Positions 26,535 through 35,646 are shown, counted from the stretch's first letter. The stretch is 64,000 nt of DNA from Sphingobium sp. V4 (GCF_029590555.1 NZ_CP081002.1:926501-990500), one strand, 5' to 3'. A program made the numbers and translations. The notes: generated by a model not told the origin, from the letters alone.

Positions 26535-26854
26535 CTGGTAAAGGGGCGACCGCCGATTGGCAATTTCATGAGGCTCGGACGGCGGTTTCTGTTTGAGCCC
26601 AACATTCCTTTCGTAAGAAATGAACGCCTTGGTTGGGTCGGGAGTCACCGGAATAGCTGCCCGTCCGCTGCTGGTGATCGAAAATCCGCGCTTGAATGAC
26701 GGCATGGGTCGGAATAACTTTTGGCCCAAGCCGGGACGCTCTGAACCATCGGAGCGAGGGAGCCTGAAACCGTGGCGGGCGTTCAGGCTTTCAGCACAGG
26801 AAAGGTTGCGATCATGGCTCCTCGAACAATCGGAGCACTCGTTCAATTTAAATT
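26535..26854. other. Non-coding stretch containing a dispersed repeat copy
   Basis: No gene supported. It contains repeat copy C near its centre and the terminator of the hemerythrin gene at its right end. Confidence 0.5.
26661..26712. repeat. Dispersed degenerate repeat, copy C
   Basis: CCGTCCGCTGCTGGTGATCG, then AAAATCCGCGCTTGAATGAC and GGCATGGGTCGG. Aligns with copy B over most of its length (GATCGAAAATC, TGAATG, GGGTCG shared). Confidence 0.55.
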
Positions 26855-26883
26855 CAAAAATCCGGCGGCATAAGCGCCGCCGG
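26855..26883 (-). terminator. Rho-independent terminator of the hemerythrin gene
   Basis: On the minus strand an 8-bp perfect GC stem (CCGGCGGC/GCCGCCGG, 26862-26883) with a 6-nt loop is followed by ATTTTTG. It lies 17 bp beyond the stop codon of the hemerythrin gene. Confidence 0.8.
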
Positions 26884-26899
26884 GGTACGACAGAATCAA

Positions 26900-27412
26900 C
26901 TATGCCGTGAGAAGATTGACGGCGGTCGGTTTAGCCGCCGGTAGTCCTGACGTCTTGGCCAGGGTAAGAAGTTCCGTCTTCCGGGCGGCCATTTTATCGC
27001 GCAGTGCGACTAAATCGACGTCGGTTTTGCGACATTGGGCAAACATCCCCTCCGACGGCATTTCCTCTTCATGGACATGATGTTTGATTTCTTCAGAGAG
27101 AACCTTGACCTTGGCGTCATAGAAATCGTCGTTAGGCGAGCCTGCCTCGATATCGTTGATCAGGACCTTCGCGCCATCATGCTCGACATATGCTTCGTCG
27201 AGCGTGTGATCCTCGATCAGACCACGGAAGGCAGGATAGAAGATCTCCTCCTCGATCAATGTGTGAACTTTGAGTTCGACGCAGATTTCCTGCGCCAAGG
27301 CCCGCTTCCGGCTGGCGGAAGTGGCTTTCTCGAATGTCTCGAATAGGTCTTCGACCTTTCTATGGTCTGCCTTCAGCAAAGCGATCGCATCGGTGAACTG
27401 GGGCTCTGCCAT
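26900..27412 (-). CDS. Hemerythrin HHE domain protein
   Basis: A 170-residue protein from ATG 27412, behind AAGGAGGACG. The HHE motifs are visible: DHRKVEDLFETFE (first His), HTLIEEEIFYP (H-x-x-x-E-E), HDGAKVLINDIE and HHVHEEEMP. It should bind a diiron centre and act in O2, NO or oxidative-stress sensing or storage in the cytoplasm. The C-terminal ~50 residues are a helical tail (KMAARKTELLTLAKTSGLPAAKP). Upstream, GGAAC followed after 16 nt by AATT is a weak match to a general-stress (EcfG) promoter. It ends in a clear intrinsic terminator. Confidence 0.9.
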   Translation of the reverse strand: MAEPQFTDAIALLKADHRKVEDLFETFEKATSASRKRALAQEICVELKVHTLIEEEIFYPAFRGLIEDHTLDEAYVEHDGAKVLINDIEAGSPNDDFYDAKVKVLSEEIKHHVHEEEMPSEGMFAQCRKTDVDLVALRDKMAARKTELLTLAKTSGLPAAKPTAVNLLTA

Positions 27413-27600
27413 CGTCGTCCTCCTTGGTAGTGAAGTAGCCGTGAAATTCTGCATGAGACACGTGGTTCCCCGCGAACGACTCGCAACAAAGGCGGTCGCG
27501 AGTTTGAAGAGCTGAAGCCGCGCCGGTCGAACGCCAACGTCACCAGCATGCTATGCCGATGACGCGCCGTTAATTCCCGGCCAATTCTAGGAGCGCTTTT

Positions 27601-27798
27601 GTGGCAACTACCGATACGCAAACGACCGACGACGTGCCTGACGAGACGGAGGTTCAGGAAAACGTAGAAAAGGGTGAGGATAAGGATCCCAATCCCCTTG
27701 CGCCGCCGATAAACACGCAGGGCGGCAGCTCAGCAATAGCCATGCCTGGCGGCGGCATGCCGTCGCAAGGACCCCGCTCATGCTGGTCCGGCATCTGA
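27601..27798 (+). CDS. Small acidic hypothetical protein
   Basis: A 65-residue protein with a GTG start 7 nt after AGGAG (27589-27593). It is acidic and disordered (DVPDETEVQENVEKGEDKDPNP), then has a Pro/Gly-rich tail (PLAPPINTQGGSSAIAMPGGGMPSQ). No domain recognised. Its end overlaps the 3' end of the IS-disrupted DUF6766 gene on the other strand by 21 bp. Kept because of the excellent RBS and the clean composition. Confidence 0.6.
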   Translation: MATTDTQTTDDVPDETEVQENVEKGEDKDPNPLAPPINTQGGSSAIAMPGGGMPSQGPRSCWSGI

Positions 27799-28106
27799 CC
27801 GTTGTTCCCCTGTCTGGCTGTGCGGCGCGGCTACGCCTTTGGATTCCGGCGATTCACGCTGGCGAAGGAAGATCGACAGAAGAACGAGCACTGCGGTCGA
27901 CAAAAATTCGCTTTGCCAATTCTGGAATGATTCGAACCATAGCTGGGCATCTGACAGGTAGGCTATGGTGCCTAACAGTATTTCTCCGTGAGCGTGCGCG
28001 GCGACATTTATCATGGCCGGTCGTGTTGCCTCACGGAGGAATGTTGCCGAGTGGCATGACCGTTGCCTCATCAGAATGGTTCCCATAGCCGATTGGGCCA
28101 GATCTT

Positions 28107-28173
28107 TCCATCCATTGCCTGTTCGCGGGTTGCGTAGCGTAGCGAAGCGGCACGCGAACAGGCAATGGATGGA
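28107..28173. repeat. 21-bp perfect inverted repeat inside the IS
   Basis: The arms 28107-28127 (TCCATCCATTGCCTGTTCGC plus G) and 28153-28173 are exact reverse complements around a 25-nt loop rich in TAGCG/AGCGG. It lies just downstream of the transposase stop on the minus strand and could terminate transcription or fold the IS end. Confidence 0.75.
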
Positions 28174-28188
28174 GCGCCCTTTGCGCCA

Positions 28189-29658
28189 CTATTCAGCCGC
28201 CACTGCAGAGGCCCCGAGGATCAGTGCGTCGGCCTTCGCTGCTCGCCACCGTTTGCGCTGTCGTTCGAAAGTCCTTAATTGACCCGGGAGGTACAGGCCG
28301 GGATGGTCCGCGCAAAGCGTTTCGAACAAATCACGAGACGTTCGCCCCATGGCGTTTTCAAACAGGGCGGTCACCTCGGTTGCCGTCGCCGCGAAGGGAT
28401 CGGCGCGCGTCCTCCAAGTACGTAGTGGGCGCGCCGGTTCCTTCACGGTGCCGAACTGCCAGGCATCTTTGAGGCTGGCCAGAAAGTCTCCAAGCCGCGC
28501 GTCCGGCTGGATCACCCCCTCAACCTGCTCTTCCCGTGAAAGATTGAGCAATTGCTGCTGACAATGACGCATGCGTGCGAGCAAATCGATGGGATCCAGG
28601 CTCGCCTGCATGGTCGACAACCGTGTCTTGATAGCATTGCTGACTCGGGCATTCGCAAGGAGACGCTGACAGGGCGTGACCGGTTTATCGTAGCGCTTGA
28701 TTACCTTGGCGCCATGGCGCTCCTTTGAGATCAGTTTGAATGATGGTTGAAGCAAGTTCACAAACAGGCGCGATGCGGTATAGAGCTGCTCAAGAATTTG
28801 GAGCGCTTCGAGCCCTTCATATCGCCGATAGCCAACCAGCTTCCTGACCACCGATCCGTTCTTCTGCTCTACCCACGCCTGGTCATTTTTGTGATACGGG
28901 CGAGAACGAGTGAACGTTATATTATGAACTGCACACCAGCCCTGAATACTTTCGTTCATGAAGACCGTGTCGTTGTCAGTATCCAGCCCGAGGATCGGCA
29001 TCGGAAGTGATCGCTGCAGTTTGACCAGTGCCTGCACCAGAAGCTCTTGCTCGCGGAACGGAATCGGCATCGTCTCGGTCCACCCGCTGGCAATGTCCGT
29101 AAGAGTCAGGGTCTGGACAAATCTTCCATCTGCAGACGGACCCGAATGGGCCACCAAGTCGGCCTCAAAGAACCCAGGTAACGGGTCACCCCAATCTGCG
29201 AAGGTGCGGACCGGGACTGCCGCCTTCACCGCAGCCGACGGTGGTGCCCGTCGCCGGCGCTTGGCCCCTTCGCGAAACGGCGCCAGACGGCGATCGATCG
29301 TCGCCGCACTCATGGTGAGGATCCCAGCTCGGATGGCTGGCAGCAGGGTCATGTGTCCGTGGCGTTCCATGGCCTCGACAAGCAGCGGCAGCATTGCGTG
29401 TAACCGCTTCCCGCAGACCCGGTCAGAAGCCTCCCACAGCGTCACCAGCGCGCTGTCCATCTCGTCGTTATAGAGACGCAGTTCCGGTCTTGGCGCGCCC
29501 CGCTCACGCCGCCCTGTAGCGCGCAGGATGCGCGCCGCGTGCTTACGGTGAAAGCCAGTAATGGCCGTGAACACATCAAGGATCTTCCCCCGCGTCGCGC
29601 GATCGCCGTTTCGATACCGCTCGCCAGTTGCTGCAATTATGTCGTCGCGCGTCGTCAT
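28189..29658 (-). CDS. IS transposase, rve (retroviral-integrase) fold
   Basis: 489 residues from ATG 29658 (GAGGAAGG upstream); the frame is open to 29721. The N-terminus is a helix-turn-helix region (TGFHRKHAARILRATGRRER). The DDE catalytic residues are in GFFEADLVAH (D), LGLDTDNDTVF (D) and QAWVEQKNG (E). A long C-terminal domain follows. The family resembles transposases annotated as integrase-catalytic/ISNCY-like; I do not assign a named IS family. The 7-bp duplication and multi-repeat ends are consistent with an active DDE element. No frame break. Confidence 0.85.
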   Translation of the reverse strand: MTTRDDIIAATGERYRNGDRATRGKILDVFTAITGFHRKHAARILRATGRRERGAPRPELRLYNDEMDSALVTLWEASDRVCGKRLHAMLPLLVEAMERHGHMTLLPAIRAGILTMSAATIDRRLAPFREGAKRRRRAPPSAAVKAAVPVRTFADWGDPLPGFFEADLVAHSGPSADGRFVQTLTLTDIASGWTETMPIPFREQELLVQALVKLQRSLPMPILGLDTDNDTVFMNESIQGWCAVHNITFTRSRPYHKNDQAWVEQKNGSVVRKLVGYRRYEGLEALQILEQLYTASRLFVNLLQPSFKLISKERHGAKVIKRYDKPVTPCQRLLANARVSNAIKTRLSTMQASLDPIDLLARMRHCQQQLLNLSREEQVEGVIQPDARLGDFLASLKDAWQFGTVKEPARPLRTWRTRADPFAATATEVTALFENAMGRTSRDLFETLCADHPGLYLPGQLRTFERQRKRWRAAKADALILGASAVAAE

Positions 29659-30348
29659 GCTGACCTTCCTCATTTGCTTGCTCCACCATCGACATCCTCG
29701 GGAGCATTCTTGATGAGGCAACGGCCATGCCTTGGGGAACGATTCTATTGAGGCAATGCGCCGGCCTCCGTAAATGTCGCCTCACAGTGAGCGATAGCTT
29801 CCTGGGCGGCAACACGCGCGCTTTGCGTCCAGTGAATGATGAAGGATAGGAAAAAAAGAAGGCCCAAGACGAGCCCCAAGGATCGCGCATATAGAGCCCG
29901 CCAGAATGATCCCCAGTTCAGGATAGCCGGAGCCCCCGGCTTGCTCTCCTGGATATCAGTGTCGCGAGGCGGGGCATCAGGATCCTTCGATTCGGCAGAT
30001 CCCCGTTGAACTAGAACTGCCGTCAGGACTACATAAGCGGCCATCTGAAGAAATTCACTTTCCCAATTTTCGAACACACTGGATAGGAATTCCGGGCTGA
30101 CGGTATATGCCCCGAGCGAAAGTACGGCTTGCCCATGCCGGTGCGCTTCTTCCATCTCGACATTCCAGCCCGCTATCCACTGGCCGATGATGCTTCCGGC
30201 AAACAAACCGAGAAGGACAATCGTCAGTCCGTTGTCGCGAAGTATGCGCATCACCCTCTCCGCTTTTGATATGAGAGGAAACGTCGACACGACGCGATAG
30301 GACCGAACCGACTTTCCATGGGGCGGTCAATGACAAGTAAGGTTTATA

Positions 30349-31272
30349 TCAGCGTTTACAGATGAAGCCATTTCCTTGGGCAGACAACGGCTGTCCCAAT
30401 GTTTCCATCAGGCGAGGAACCAAGGGCAGCAATTCGCGTGCGAGGAAGCCGATTTCGCCGATCTCGGCCGCTGCCAGCTGACCGGCCGCCCCGTGCAGCG
30501 CAACGCCCCAGCCTAAGGCCACAATGGGCGCAGCTCCACGAGCGAGCAGGCCGCCAACGATGCCTGCAAGTACATCGCCCGATCCACCAACACCGAGCCC
30601 CGGACAGCCTCCCGTAAAGCGGATGATTGGCGTACCAGGGCCGCCGATCCAGGTTTCAGGTCCCTTGAGCGCTATGTAGGCACCTGTCTGTTCCACGATT
30701 TGGCAGACCATATGTGCGGGATCTGCGGCGACGGCCTGCGGATCGCGTCCGATCAGTCGGGCCATCTCGCCATAATGCGGCGTCAAAATAAGCGGGAGTT
30801 TCCTTGCGGCGTTCGCGAGTTCAGTTAGACTAGTGCAGGTCAGCGCCGCAGCATCAAGCAGCATCGCAGGGGGGGACAGCGCCAGGAGGCCGCGCACGAA
30901 CAGGCCTGTCTCCGCGGTTGCACTCATGCCAGGTCCGACAAGCAGGAGATCGCATTGCGGTACCAAATCGGCCAGTACGCCAACGCCATCCTGTGCGATC
31001 TCTCCGTCCTCGCGCATCGGCAGACCGATCATGGCGGCTTCTGGAACCAGCACGCCCAAGGCCGACGCGACCGCATCGACGGTGGCCATTTGCAATTTGC
31101 CAGCGCCCGCGCGTAAGACGGCTTCGCCCGTTAGCGCAAGGGATCCCGGAACAAAGCGCCCACCGCCAACCAGCAGAACACGCCCTCTGCTATTCTTGTC
31201 GCAATCGCTATCGATTTGCGGAAGCCCGTGGGACGCGCACCACGTAGCGTCGAGAGGTATTATTTGGATCAT
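30349..31272 (-). CDS. nnrD: ADP-dependent NAD(P)H-hydrate dehydratase
   Basis: A 307-residue ribokinase-fold protein. It has GRVLLVGGGRFVPGSLALTG, LLVGPGMSA, LILTPHYGEMARLIG, and the catalytic/ADP-binding GLGVGGSGDVLAGIVGGLLARG (G-x-G-D). The enzyme repairs damaged NADHX/NADPHX by ADP-dependent dehydration. In many bacteria it is fused to the epimerase domain; this one lacks the N-terminal epimerase (NnrE) domain, so it is the stand-alone dehydratase form. The start overlaps the stop of the upstream histidine phosphatase gene by ATGA. Confidence 0.88.
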   Translation of the reverse strand: MIQIIPLDATWCASHGLPQIDSDCDKNSRGRVLLVGGGRFVPGSLALTGEAVLRAGAGKLQMATVDAVASALGVLVPEAAMIGLPMREDGEIAQDGVGVLADLVPQCDLLLVGPGMSATAETGLFVRGLLALSPPAMLLDAAALTCTSLTELANAARKLPLILTPHYGEMARLIGRDPQAVAADPAHMVCQIVEQTGAYIALKGPETWIGGPGTPIIRFTGGCPGLGVGGSGDVLAGIVGGLLARGAAPIVALGWGVALHGAAGQLAAAEIGEIGFLARELLPLVPRLMETLGQPLSAQGNGFICKR

Positions 31273-32066
31273 CCCCGAGCAACAGCAGGTAAATCCGGGG
31301 CGTCGGTCATTGGCACAGCCTGAGTATCTCCCGGCGCCACGTCATTATAGCGCTGAAGGACCAGATTGCCGCGCCGCCCCGCTTGCGGATCGAAACGATA
31401 TTCTGTGACCGAGCAGTTGGCGACGTCCCCGTTTCGGTCGATATCCAGAATCTGGGCTTCATCCATATTTTCGATGATGTAGCGCAGGCAGAGGACGACT
31501 ACCTGATGCGCGAAGATGATGACCCTCTGCCCCGAATAATGGAGGGACACCGTGTCCATCAAAGCCCGGAGGCGGAAGATGACATCGCACCAGCTCTCGC
31601 CACCGGGCGGGCGGTGATAGAATTTCCCAAGCGTCTGGCGGAAGGCGGCTTGCTGCGGCTCAAGCTTCGCGACCCCACCCGTCGTTAGCCCGTCAAGGAT
31701 GCCGAACTCCTTCTCGCGCAACCGCTCGTCAATGCAAACTGGCTCCTCCATCGCAGCGCCGCCCTCCCCCCTGAACAGCTTGGCCGTCTCCACGGCCCGG
31801 CGATAGGGTGAGGAGAGGATCACATCGGGTAGCTGGCCCATCCCGCCATGGGCGAACCAACGACCAAGCGCTCTCGCCTGCGCCTCGCCCAAGGCACTGA
31901 GCGGGACATCGACGTCCCTGCCCTCCAGCGCGATACGATCGAGCGCAGCTTCATGCGCTGCGTCGCGGGCGACATTCCCAGCACTTTGTCCATGACGGAC
32001 GATCCAGAGTTGCGAAGGCCAAGGTGCATGCTCATTATCCATAGAGGGATCAATGCCGCTCAGCAT
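31269..32066 (-). CDS. Histidine phosphatase (phosphoglycerate-mutase-like) family protein
   Basis: 265 residues (ATG 32042 gives a shorter alternative start, MDNEHAPWP). It has the catalytic phosphohistidine motif WIVRHGQSAGN, the second-Arg region ILSSPYRRAVETA, LREKEFGILDG with the proton-donor Glu, and the late catalytic VIIFAHQVVVLCL. It should hydrolyse a small phosphate ester in the cytoplasm. Translational coupling with nnrD suggests co-expression; a shared pathway is not evident. Confidence 0.87.
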   Translation of the reverse strand: MLSGIDPSMDNEHAPWPSQLWIVRHGQSAGNVARDAAHEAALDRIALEGRDVDVPLSALGEAQARALGRWFAHGGMGQLPDVILSSPYRRAVETAKLFRGEGGAAMEEPVCIDERLREKEFGILDGLTTGGVAKLEPQQAAFRQTLGKFYHRPPGGESWCDVIFRLRALMDTVSLHYSGQRVIIFAHQVVVLCLRYIIENMDEAQILDIDRNGDVANCSVTEYRFDPQAGRRGNLVLQRYNDVAPGDTQAVPMTDAPDLPAVARG

Positions 32067-32139
32067 CTTGCGGTTCCTGCGATATCGCTAGCGGGACGAT
32101 CGAAGCACGCCACCGCGCAGTCGCGAAAGGTCTTGCGCG

Positions 32140-32851
32140 GGTGTCGAGGGCGAGGCTCTGGCGACCGTGGTTGTGAACAAGCTGCGGTGCGGACTAAAGA
32201 TCGCAGCAGTAAAGGCTCCGGGCTTCGGCGATCGCCGCAAGGCGATGCTCGAAGATATCTCCATAATCACCGGAGGCAACGTCGCCAGCGAGGACCTTGG
32301 CGCCAAGCTCGATAACGTAATGATTCACATGCTTGCCGGGCCAAGAAGGTCACTATCGACAAGGGCAACGCCACTGTCATCGACGACGTCGGCACCAAGG
32401 GCGATATAGACGCACGCGTTGCGCAGATCCGCCAGCAGATCGATGCGACGACCTCCAACTATGACCGAGGGAAGCTCCAAGAGGGGCTTGCCAAGCTCGC
32501 CGGTGGCATAGCGGTGATCCGCGCCGGCGACGCGGCCGAGGTCGAGGTCAAGGAGAAGAAGGATTTGGCCAATAATGCGCTGCATGCCACCCGCGCCGCG
32601 GTCGAAAAGGCCATCCTGCCCGGCGGAGGCATCTCGTTGCTGCGCGCGCTCAAGGCGCGGGATGGCATCAAGGCGGCCAACGACGACCAGCAGTCGGGCT
32701 CAACATCATCCGCTGCGCGCTCCGCGCCTCCGCTCACAAGATCGCCGAGAATGCCGGCGAGCATGGTGCTTGGATCGTTGGGAAGCTGCTCGAAGCCGAG
32801 GACTATATTGAGCGTGGACATAATGGCTCTGTTGTTCGCTATGTGATATGA
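32140..32851 (+). pseudogene. groEL remnant (internal fragment with two frameshifts)
   Basis: The first frame reads [20 protein letters not shown] and [17 protein letters not shown] up to LDNVMIHML. It shifts at ~32336 to [18 protein letters not shown] and on through [32 protein letters not shown] sequence and [12 protein letters not shown] second shift at ~32698 gives [20 protein letters not shown] and [12 protein letters not shown], then an unrelated tail and TGA at 32851. This covers roughly residues 250-480 of a ~540-residue chaperonin. The equatorial N-terminus and the C-terminus are absent, so it cannot be functional. Confidence 0.88.
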
Positions 32852-32968
32852 AGGCCGCCGAAAGTGCGGCCCGCCCGCCTAGCTCCTATTCGGATCGGAA
32901 TGCTCTTGCCTATCGAGACTATTGACGGATGCGGTTACCATCATGTGGCGTTTTCGTGAGCGCACCGG

Positions 32969-33607
32969 ATGACGACGCCCTCTGATCAGATGACGAAACC
33001 TGCGCAATCCGTTTTGCAGGGGCAACGACTGCGCGACGAGTTGATACGGTCGAGCCGACACTCGCCCCTTGCTACTATCGTAACGGATGCAAGAGCCGAA
33101 AATGTCATCATCGCTGTCAACGAAGCTTTCGAACGGCTGAGCGGCTATGCTGAGTCGGATGTCATCGGCCAAAACTGCCGTTTGCTCTCCGGGGCTGCAA
33201 CCTGCCCAAAATCGCGGGCGCTCTTGCGCCAGGCTATCAATGCGGGCCGACCGGCATTCGTTACCTTAGTCAACTACCGAAAAGATGGTCAGGCTTTCCA
33301 TAATGCCGTCATGATTGCGCCTGTCTATGACAAGGCTGGGCTTCTCACTTTTTTCATAGGAACCCAATTGAAGGTTGATGGCGAAGTTCAAGATGCCGGA
33401 ACCGCCAAGGCAAGGTTAGCTGTCTTAACCCCCCAGCAGTTGAAGGTTCTCGAGCATATGGCGCGCGGCATGCGCCACGCCGAGATCGCAAAGAACCTTG
33501 GCCTTTCCATCAAAACCATCAAGATGCATCGCGGCGCATTGGTGCATCGCTTGGGTGTGCAGACTTCGACCGAGGCGATCAGGATCGCTGTAGAAGCGGG
33601 CCTTTAA
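32969..33607 (+). CDS. LOV-HTH (EL222-like) light-responsive transcription factor
   Basis: A 212-residue protein. Residues ~30-140 are a PAS/LOV domain with the flavin-adduct cysteine C70 in GQNCRLLSG, the flavin-contacting N102 (VNYRKDG) and N112, and the conserved Gln in FFIGTQL (Q133). Residues ~152-212 are a LuxR-type HTH (LTPQQLKVLEHMARGMRHAEIAKN). This matches the two-domain blue-light-activated regulator EL222 in size and order, although RLL replaces the usual RFL. Blue light would form the Cys-FMN adduct and release the HTH for dimerisation on DNA. It stands 98 bp upstream of a PAS-rich hybrid kinase. Confidence 0.85.
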   Translation: MTTPSDQMTKPAQSVLQGQRLRDELIRSSRHSPLATIVTDARAENVIIAVNEAFERLSGYAESDVIGQNCRLLSGAATCPKSRALLRQAINAGRPAFVTLVNYRKDGQAFHNAVMIAPVYDKAGLLTFFIGTQLKVDGEVQDAGTAKARLAVLTPQQLKVLEHMARGMRHAEIAKNLGLSIKTIKMHRGALVHRLGVQTSTEAIRIAVEAGL

Positions 33608-33705
33608 CCTAAAGCAAGGCGGTTCTGAATGGCCTTGCCAACCTGTCAAGATTCGATATGGACTTAAGTCCGGGGTGCAAGCCGGGGGCTTGTTGAGGAT
33701 GTCGC

Positions 33706-35646
33706 GTGACGAATTCTGATATGCCCGACGAAGCCGAAGCAAAATTCAAGCTGCTCGTCGACGCGGTTATGGACTACGCGCTTTATATGCTGGATCCGGA
33801 AGGCCGGATCACGACATGGAATAGCGGCGCGCAGAGAGCCAAGGGCTATACTGCTGACGAAATCGTAGGGCGGCATTTTTCCTGCTTCTTCACCCAGGAG
33901 GATCGCGATTCCGGTCTACCGGAAACTGCCTTGCGCGTCGCAGCGCAAGAGGGGCGTTTCGAAGCTGAAGGCTGGCGGATCAGGAAGGATGGCAGCCGTT
34001 TTTTCGCCAATTCCGTTATCGATCCCATCAGGAACGATGCCGGAGAACTGATCGGCTTTGCAAAGATCAGCCGCGACATCACCGAACGCCGTGAAAGAGA
34101 ACTCGCTCTCTTTCAGGCGGAACAGCGCTTTCGGCTCCTCGTCCAAGGGGTCAAGGATTGCGCGATCTACATGCTGGATACCGACGGTATCATCACCAAT
34201 TGGAACACCGGGGCCGCAGCGATCAAGGGCTATGGTTCCGACGAGGTCGTGGGCAAACATTTCTCCATTTTCTACACGCAGGATGACCGGGACGCGGGGG
34301 CACCCGAACGAGCGTTGGCGACGGCCCTCGCGGAGGGAAAATATGAGACAGAGGCCTGGCGCGTTCGCAAGGACGGCACGCTGTTTTGGGCAATTGTGCT
34401 GGTCGATCCGATTTATGACGAAGAGGGAAAGCATGTCGGCTTCGCTAAGATCACCCGTGACGCGACCGACAAACGCCAGGCACAGGAGGAGCTGGAAGAA
34501 ACCCGCAGCGCGCTGCTTCAGGCGCAAAAGCTGCAGGCCATTGGCGAACTGACTGGCGGGGTGGCCCATGACTTCAACAATCTGCTGACAGTCATAGGCG
34601 GGGCGGCCGAAATGCTCCGAAAAGTCGATCTGCCGGAGGAGAAGCGGGCGCGCTATATCGACAACATAGCAGCAACCGTTGAGCGGGCTTCCACCCTTAC
34701 CGGTCACCTTCTCGCATTCAGTCGGCGCCGCGCCATCCGTCCCGAGGTTATCGACCTCAATATCCATCTCGATGCCTGGGCTGAAATTCTATCCCGGTCC
34801 CTCGGGAGCGGCATCGCCCTGTCGGTGAAGGCATCGGCGAAGAACGCGCGCGTGGAAGTGGACCCGACTGAACTGGAAACTGCCGTCCTGAACGCTGCCG
34901 TAAATGCCCGCGATGCGATGCCGGGGGGTGGAGACCTCCTCATAGAAACCCGGGACGCCGTCTACGAAAGGCAAGCCGCGGTGGCCATCGACATTACCGA
35001 TAGCGGCACTGGTATGTCGGAGGAAACACTCGCCCGCGTCTTCGAACCGTTCTTCACAACTAAACCGATCGGCGAGGGAACAGGACTGGGATTATCCCAG
35101 ATCCATGGCTTTGCGGCTCAAGCAGGCGGCATCGCCCGGATAAGTTCACGCGTCGGATCGGGCACCACGCTTACCATCATCCTTCCCAAGGTCGACAAGA
35201 CGCCGGCGGCGATCCAGCAGAAAGGCGAACTTGCCTCAATACCACCGGGGATCAAAGTCCTTCTTGTCGAAGATAATATTCAAGTTCTCCAATTCGCGGA
35301 GCAATTGTTAGACGATATGGGGTGTCAGACGGTGTGCGCAAGTAACGCGACTGAAGCACTTGTGCTTATCCAGGAGCAATCGTTCGATCTCGTCTTCACA
35401 GATATCGTTATGCCGGGACTGAGCGGCATCGATCTTGCACGACAACTGTACATTCTGGCGCCTGGGCTGCCGGTCCTCCTTGCGACAGGGCATAGTGATC
35501 AGCTTGTTGGGGGAGGAGCGGCGCATCTTTCTGTATTGTCAAAACCCTATGGCGCCGAGACACTGAGCGCAGCGATCGGTACGCTTATCGCTGCATCCGT
35601 TATTTCGTCAGGATCGAATGTGGGAGCCAGCACCTGCGACCCGTGA
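33706..35646 (+). CDS. Hybrid sensor histidine kinase (PAS-PAS-HisKA-HATPase-REC)
   Basis: A 646-residue soluble protein with a GTG start behind GAGGA. It has two PAS domains (~15-128 and ~138-252; each with a W-N-x-G-A and KDG element but no LOV cysteine). HisKA contains the phospho-acceptor H288 (GGVAHDFNN). The ATPase domain has an N box (NAAVNARDAM, ~395-404), G1 DSGTGMSEE and G2 GEGTGLGLSQIHG. A C-terminal receiver has VEDN and phospho-acceptor D566 (VFTDIVMPG). No transmembrane segment, so the signal is cytoplasmic (redox, light or ligand via PAS). Its neighbour is a LOV-HTH regulator in the same direction, which suggests a shared light/stress circuit. Confidence 0.9.
   Translation: MTNSDMPDEAEAKFKLLVDAVMDYALYMLDPEGRITTWNSGAQRAKGYTADEIVGRHFSCFFTQEDRDSGLPETALRVAAQEGRFEAEGWRIRKDGSRFFANSVIDPIRNDAGELIGFAKISRDITERRERELALFQAEQRFRLLVQGVKDCAIYMLDTDGIITNWNTGAAAIKGYGSDEVVGKHFSIFYTQDDRDAGAPERALATALAEGKYETEAWRVRKDGTLFWAIVLVDPIYDEEGKHVGFAKITRDATDKRQAQEELEETRSALLQAQKLQAIGELTGGVAHDFNNLLTVIGGAAEMLRKVDLPEEKRARYIDNIAATVERASTLTGHLLAFSRRRAIRPEVIDLNIHLDAWAEILSRSLGSGIALSVKASAKNARVEVDPTELETAVLNAAVNARDAMPGGGDLLIETRDAVYERQAAVAIDITDSGTGMSEETLARVFEPFFTTKPIGEGTGLGLSQIHGFAAQAGGIARISSRVGSGTTLTIILPKVDKTPAAIQQKGELASIPPGIKVLLVEDNIQVLQFAEQLLDDMGCQTVCASNATEALVLIQEQSFDLVFTDIVMPGLSGIDLARQLYILAPGLPVLLATGHSDQLVGGGAAHLSVLSKPYGAETLSAAIGTLIAASVISSGSNVGASTCDP

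Larger units (their letters stand above)
27995..29786 (-). mobile_element. 1792-bp IS with rve-type DDE transposase and 7-bp target duplication
   Basis: Direct repeats GTGAGCG occur at 27988-27994 and 29787-29793. The ends are imperfect inverted repeats: TGCGCGGCGACATTTA... on the left and TGTGAGGCGACATTTA... on the right (read inward), continuing with GGCCGG and several TTGCCTCA copies over about 80 bp, likely multiple transposase binding sites. It encodes one transposase on the minus strand and contains a 21-bp perfect inverted repeat at its left end. Confidence 0.88.
27778..30251 (-). pseudogene. DUF6766 family membrane protein gene, interrupted by an IS
   Basis: The N-terminal part runs from ATG 30251 (GGAGAGGGTG upstream) to 29787: a TM helix NGLTIVLLGLFAGSIIGQW, FENWESEFLQMAAYVVLTAVLVQRG and a second helix LYARSLGLVLGLLFFLSF. 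The C-terminal part runs 27994-27778: GTIAYLSDAQLWFESFQNWQ and SEFLSTAVLVLLSIFLRQ. Both halves hold the repeated N/Q-W-x-S-E-F-L motif of the family. Removing 27995-29786 plus one 7-bp duplication rejoins AQEAIAH to GEILLG in frame, giving a full-length ~227-residue protein. So the gene was intact before the insertion. Confidence 0.88.
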
